Source: Ephydatia muelleri
Lineage: Eukaryota > Porifera > Demospongiae > Spongillida > Spongillidae
DNA: 64,000 nucleotides
Direction of reading: 5' to 3'
Assembly: GCA_013339895.1 (NCBI GenBank)
Contig: JABACO010000001.1
Location: 5,133,092-5,197,091, forward strand
Shown here: in pieces, positions 59,411 to 64,000 of the stretch
Position numbering within the stretch: position 1 is the first letter of the stretch
Layout of the letters: each line of letters starts with the position of its first letter
Position numbers and translations under genes: made by a program
The notes under the pieces: model-generated
What the model was told of the DNA's origin: nothing
The model's database searches: none
What the model saw: the letters and a program-made list of their open reading frames with translations, nothing else

Positions 59411-62149
59411 CAATACACACCTATACCAGGGAATGTTCTGATTACAATACTGTACATGTAAACACATAGAAGAGTGAACAGTTGACTCACCCTATGTCGG
59501 ACCACCGTCACATACACAGGTGTATTGGCATTGATTCAGATTAGTAGAAGGCCAGCACTGTTGCGCATATACTGAGGGCATGAAGGGAAGCAAGACAAGA
59601 ATGTATTAGAATGCACACTTGTAGGCCAACACATGCCGTCACGCACCTATATATGTAAATACCGAAAGCGGTGCGCACTAAACAAGATGAAAGTGGTCTA
59701 TAATAGAAACGCACATGCACACACAATCGCACTTATCTAACGCCGCCCAGCATACTGAGTACACGCACGCACTTCTTCAAACACCGCTCCTCCCAAACCC
59801 CATTTACGATTGATGCGAGAATGAAAGATTAACGCACAAGCTGAGTAGCATGTTGTTCAAAAGACAAGAGATACTCAACTTTCCGTCCTCCTGAGGAGCT
59901 CACACAAAGACCAACCATCACGGCAAAAAGCAGATTTCTTTAAGTAAGGAGTCACGTGATCAATAATTTGTAACCATTGTAAACCCTTGTATTTGTAATT
60001 ACGCAATGTTTTCACTACGTTAGTTTGCCCAATTGCAATAGCTTACAACGTTTTGTCATGGTACATCACTCGAATGTTGTAATTTGTTGTAATTTTTACA
60101 ACAACGTATAGCAGCAACGATGTATTTGAAAAAACCATGGTTGTTCTATGTTGTAGAGAATGGTAAAACATGGTAAAATAACCATTGTATTTTCAACTTT
60201 TTCCCTGTGCCCGGCAAAAGAAGAAACGCAGGTACAGAGTAGGCATGCTATGACTTTCATTTCTGACCACAGCTCTTGAGCCGACGCCAGGGTGTACTAC
60301 GGCCAAATGAAAACGTTTCGCTGCATTGCCAACCAAGGGGATGACGACGATAGCATTGTAAAGCATAAGCTAGCTACCACCGCGGTCAGAGAGTAAGTAA
60401 ATGCTGAGTTCTTTGTGCATAACCTCTGTAATATTTTAGCGTGTGCTTGTAAGGAAACCGTCGACAAGTGCCGCGAGAGTAGTAGAGGCTCGTGCTCGCC
60501 CTCCAAGAGGCCTCTGCTAGGCGGAGAGTGTCCTTCTAACTACATCAGCAGGATGTGATGGAGACTTTGATCGCCAGCTTGGAACTATACCTGTTTATTT
60601 TTTGACCAAGTTGTATTTCAGCTGTAATTTGATTAAAGTTTGCCGTTAAATTCTGAAGTCTTGCTGGCGTGGTTCAGGGTTTAAGCACTAGCCTTCAAGT
60701 ATGCAGAACAGAAAATGGATTTGAAATGATTCGAATACATGACGTGTACAGAGTCTGCACGCGTTCATCTGAAGTATGCAGACAGGTGATGACGAATATA
60801 CTGAATCCATATGCAGACCGCGATATCATACGTATAAGCGAAGTGTTCGTTCTGAGACGTATACATGGCGCCGCATTCGTGACGTATGAAAAACTGCCCA
60901 CGTGTCGAGTGCAGACGAGTATCGATTAGTATGGGTGCAATATACAAGGCTGCATACGGTACACTGTCGCGCCGTGATATGGCCTGGCTTCCCTCACCAT
61001 TGCACCGGATGTGTGGGACGACACTACATGTACATGTATGTGTGCAACTTCATGAATGTGTTTTTGTTGTCCATTCATTCTTCTTCATCATTTCATGGGT
61101 GTGAAAGAGAGCCGAAAGAGGTTGAGTAAACTTAACTGGTCTAACATCGATACATGCAGCTTTGGTTTGACTAAAATCCTCCAGCTCAGTAGTTGCATTG
61201 GAGGCAAATGATAATGTGCAAATGGCCAAGGCGACAAGGAAAGCTTCGCTGTTCACAATGTCTATTTAAGAAGGGAAGAGTGTAGTGTCATGACATTGAT
61301 TTATTAATGTCATCATCATTACATATATAATTACGCCTGTGCACGTATTTTTGGAGAACACACAATTTGGAAATCCGCTGTTCCTCTGAGCAGGATATTA
61401 CAGGGACCCTTGTCAGTGTTGTAGAACATATGAAAAATCAACAAACTATTACATGGATGTGTGTACTACCCTCATACACTGCAGTCTGGTGTAGCCAGAC
61501 GTTACGCTATTCTGCTCACCTCACCCCATCCCCTCTATGCCTCAAAGGGGAGAGCCGAAGATTCATTGATCCCGGTCTCAGCAGTTAACAGAACGATGTC
61601 GTATTTTCCAAAAAGAGAGATGCATTTAGGCGTTTGGACTCAATCTACTCCTGACAAATGGCGTTTCAAATCCAGCAGCCTCTTCCCCACCTCTGTGCAC
61701 ACATGTATGTTATGTTCGTGATTAGAGTGTGTGTGTGCACTTGTAAATGTACCAAAGGCATGCAACTGCCTTGTATTTGACATACAGTAAGCACCTATAT
61801 TAGAGATGCAGTTACAATATTCTTAGGGCAAAGATCACATGCTTTGAAAGCCAAGATAACACTAATTGCATATTCAGTGAATTTATTGGACTGCAGTGAT
61901 AAAATAATGAACTAAATTAAAAAAAGAATCACTTCTCACAAACCCATCAATTTTCATCCAAACTGAGTTTACATGGCAAAGGGGGTATGCATGACAAGTC
62001 TAGATGTTCTTGGTCCACTGAGATTGATTTCATGACCCTAAAAAAAAAGTATTCCCGACTTCCTGTCATTGTTCAGTTGTCTGAAACACGAGCTGAAATT
62101 TGAAAACAAGGGGAGACCTTAGGTTGAATAACATTTGAGCTCTTACGCA

Positions 62150-62500
62150 CATGGGGAGTGGAGCTCCTATGCACGTGGGTGGAGCTGCTATGTACATGGG
62201 TGGAGCACTTATGCACATGGGGGTGGAGCTCCTATGCACGTGGGTGGAGCTGCTATGTACATGGGTGGAGCTCTTACACACATGGGGGTGGAGCTCCTAT
62301 GCATGTGGGTGGAGCTGCTATGTACATGGGTGGAGCACTTATGCACATGGGGGTGGAGCTCCTATGCACGTGGGCGGAGCTGCTATGTACATGGATGGAG
62401 CACTTATGCACATGGGTGGAGCACTTATGCACATGGGGGTGGAGCTCCTATGCACGTGGGTGGAGCTCTTGTGTAAATGGGGGTGGAGCTCTATGCACAA
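62150..62500 (+). repeat. Minisatellite, copy 2 (longer than at 42661)
   Basis: The same three subunits as 42661-42930 with more higher-order units; length differs between the duplicated blocks, so it has expanded or contracted since duplication. Confidence 0.85.
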
Positions 62501-62734
62501 ACTTATCTAACAGCAATCCCAACAATAAGCAGCTTAATAAATTATACACTCAGATATCAGACATGTACACACGTGTTTATACTGCTGTGCATGTACACCA
62601 TAGCCGTAAAGAAAGGAACAATAACCCTTGAACAGGAAGTACTAGTTCTATCAAAGACCAGAGACAGTCCACAATGAGGAGCAGGTTTATTGCCTGGCAA
62701 TGCAGCATGCAGGGGAGGAAGTAAGCCACCACAG

Positions 62735-62821
62735 CTACGACCTACGTGGATGGTACTCGACACATTTGGACGGGTCCGTCTTAAACTTCCTCTGGCAAAA
62801 TGTCATGAGTCTTTTGAGACC
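62735..62821 (-). CDS. PRPF18: PRPF18 second copy, last exon
   Basis: Minus strand, 29 codons with stop: [20 protein letters not shown] and VEYHPRRS, after an ACAG acceptor. It keeps the Pro of the conserved TDPSKCVEY motif, whereas the copy at 43173-43259 has Leu. Part of the duplicated block. Confidence 0.85.
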   Translation of the reverse strand, partial: GLKRLMTFCQRKFKTDPSKCVEYHPRRS

Positions 62822-63153
62822 CTGCACGGTGGAAGACAATTGTGACACACAAAACTCACTGCACTGCTGGCCACAATGATGGCTGGCAATGCAACATCAC
62901 CATAGAAATACATCATCAGTTCATAGCAAATGAAGCTCAATGGCCTATTCCATTAAAATCGTACACCCCTATGAATGACAATAATTACGAACCCCCCCCC
63001 CCTCCTCCTCATCCACAACAACTAACCTATAAAACATACACTCACACACCTACAGTACACACATACACACATGGATATCATGTGCTAAATATTGTACAGT
63101 ATACACTGTATATACACTTAACCTTCTCAATCCCTAATTCCTGTTGCTAACTC

Positions 63154-63970
63154 CTAATACCTTCTGCTTCCCTCTCTCATTCTTTCTCTCTCCCCTTTTA
63201 CTCCTTCACCTTCCTCTAACCTTCCTCCATTTTTTCCTTTCTCCCATGAATTTCTCTCCTTCACCTTCCCTCCCTCATTTCCGTTCTCCCCACCTCCCTC
63301 CCCCACCTCCCTCCTCCACCTCCCTCCCCCACCTCCCTCCTCCACCTCCTCCGTCCCCACCATCCTCCTCCCCACCCCCTCCTCCACCTCCCCCCACATC
63401 CTCCCACTCCCTCCTACCACCTCCCTCCTCCACCTTCCCTCCGTCCACCTCCCCTCCCTCCACCTCCCTCCTCCACCTCCCTCCCCCCACCAATTCCTCC
63501 ACCTCCCTCGCCCCACCTCCCTCCCCCACCGTCCCTCCTCCACCTCCCTCCTCCCCTCGCCCTCCCCCACCTTCCTCCACCTCCCTCCGCCCCCCCACCT
63601 CCTCCACCTCCCATCCCCCACCTCCATCCAACCTCCCTCCCACCCCCTCCTCCCCCTCCCTCCCCCACCTCCTCCACCTCCCTTCCCCCACCGCCTCCAC
63701 CTCCTCCCCACCGGTCATCCCAACCATCCCTCCCCCCTCCTCGGCACCGTCCGCCCCCCCTCCTCCACCCCCCCGGAAGGATATCCTCCCACCTCCCTCC
63801 CCCACCCTCCCTCCCCCACCTGTCCCTCCCCCGGTCCCTCTCCCTCCTCCACCTCCCTCCTCCACCTCCCTCCCTCCCCCCCCCCCTCCTCCACCTCCCT
63901 CCCCCACCCCCCTCCTCCACCTCCCTCCCCCACCCCCCTCCTCCACCTCCCTCCCCCACCTCCTCCTCCC
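63154..63970. repeat. CCTCC-rich array, copy 2, expanded
   Basis: Imperfect CCTCC(C/A)CC repeats of about 680 bp (63285-63970) against about 155 bp in copy 1. Long Gly/Arg/Glu frames on the minus strand are by-products. Confidence 0.85.
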
Positions 63971-63976
63971 CCTCAC

Positions 63977-64000
63977 CTGGATATACTTTCTCTGTGTCTC
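63977..64000 (-). CDS. PRPF18: PRPF18 second copy, penultimate exon, cut by window edge
   Basis: The last 24 bases encode ETQRKYIQ on the minus strand up to the CAG/GTGAGG donor, as at 43893-43916 in the first copy. More of this exon should lie to the right. Confidence 0.8.

Larger units (their letters stand above)
55072..60209. mobile_element. 5138-bp gene-carrying element with CACAGGGAAAAA TIRs
   Basis: Termini CACAGGGAAAAA at 55072 and TTTTTCCCTGTG ending at 60209; CCCGG flanks both sides (55067-55071, 60210-60214). About 300 bp inside each end are packed with ACAACGTT, TTGTAAT and GGTAAAA words, the subterminal repeat structure expected of a DNA transposon. Inside are a minus-strand gene candidate (55522-56654), a plus-strand zinc-finger/BAH-like gene candidate (56917-57640) and a 151-bp tandem array. 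The superfamily is undetermined. It lies wholly inside the CACTA-like element. Confidence 0.7.
54039..60976. mobile_element. CACTA-like DNA transposon, 6938 bp, with a nested element
   Basis: The left terminus reads CACTGCGTGACATAG..CGTATGCAG; the right terminus on the minus strand reads CACGGCGCGACAGTG..CGTATGCAG. ATA is duplicated at 54036-54038 and 60977-60979, and copy 1 shows the empty site with one ATA at 41271-41273. Subterminal GTATGCAG/ATGCAGAC words recur at 54060-54180 and 60700-60960. The same terminus is in the palindrome at 7145-7328. Net of the nested 5.1-kb element, about 1.8 kb remains and no CACTA transposase is recognised in it, so this is probably non-autonomous. Confidence 0.8.
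50857..64000. repeat. Segmental duplication, copy 2, interrupted by insertions
   Basis: Collinear with 38793-43918 across 50857-54038 and 60977-64000. Differences are the foldback at 51306-52093, about 115 bp of AT-rich sequence near 52530-52645, and the 6.94-kb element at 54039-60976; it lacks the solo LTR of copy 1. It is still collinear at the window end. Confidence 0.9.

Noticed and set aside
55072-60209. Transib/RAG-like element (CAC terminus, 5-bp GC-rich flanking repeat)
   Set aside because: No RAG1-like core was recognised, the terminus lacks the CACWRTG heptamer, and the related MITE has 4-bp flanks.
63154-63976. Gly/Arg/Glu-rich minus-strand frames of 180-230 codons (also 43640-44054)
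   Set aside because: Translation of a CCTCC array. Only the segment 43893-44048 is a real exon (PRPF18).

Overview
The window looks like nuclear DNA of an early-branching marine animal, most likely a sponge. This is inference from four things: spliceosomal introns with GT..AG ends, a four-unit interstitial TTAGGG tract, a metazoan-type gene set, and a very dense load of DNA transposons, foldbacks, minisatellites and G/C homopolymer runs. It is not prokaryotic. No tRNA, rRNA or CRISPR array was seen.

Host genes are sparse. From left to right they are: a single-exon seven-transmembrane receptor (3172-4111, one frame change); a remnant with AT-hook and SAP-like motifs (18088-18860); a single-exon, membrane-anchored multicopper oxidase of laccase type (27750-30240, one frame change); a zinc-finger-like first exon (37801-38013); the five C-terminal exons of the splicing factor PRPF18 on the minus strand (43173-45505); and a two-exon gene (48358-53281) whose predicted 981-residue product combines a Cys-rich module, a degenerate Roc GTPase-like domain that has lost its P-loop lysine, a COR domain, a death-fold domain and a CARD-like domain. 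Linked death-fold domains suggest an innate-immune or cell-death scaffold.

The right third is a tandem segmental duplication with a period of about 12.06 kb. Sequence from 38793 to about 43918 recurs from 50857 to the right edge. Copy 1 holds only the 3' end of the Roc-COR gene. Copy 2 holds the real 3' end, followed by a second PRPF18 copy starting at the window edge. Comparing the copies gives empty sites for three insertions: a 788-bp foldback in the Roc-COR intron, a 6.94-kb CACTA-like element, and a solo LTR in copy 1.

Mobile DNA: an hAT family with TIR TAGGGTGTGTAACC and 8-bp target duplications (four copies, one nested in a Ty3/gypsy fossil, one 84 bp upstream of the laccase start, one carrying transposase remains at the left edge). 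A CACTA-like family with TIR CACTGCG and 3-bp duplications, present as a loop-less 184-bp palindrome and as the 6.94-kb element. A family with CACAGG-A-run termini, as a 161-bp MITE and a 5.1-kb gene-carrying element nested in the CACTA-like one. A Mutator-like foldback with a 9-bp duplication. A G-run-ended element with an 8-bp duplication. Degraded LINE pieces at 13195-13386 and 32250-35500. Several Ty3/gypsy fossils are also present. The regions 7.3-9.7, 11.1-13.1, 15.0-18.1 and 46.7-48.3 kb hold no gene that I can recognise.
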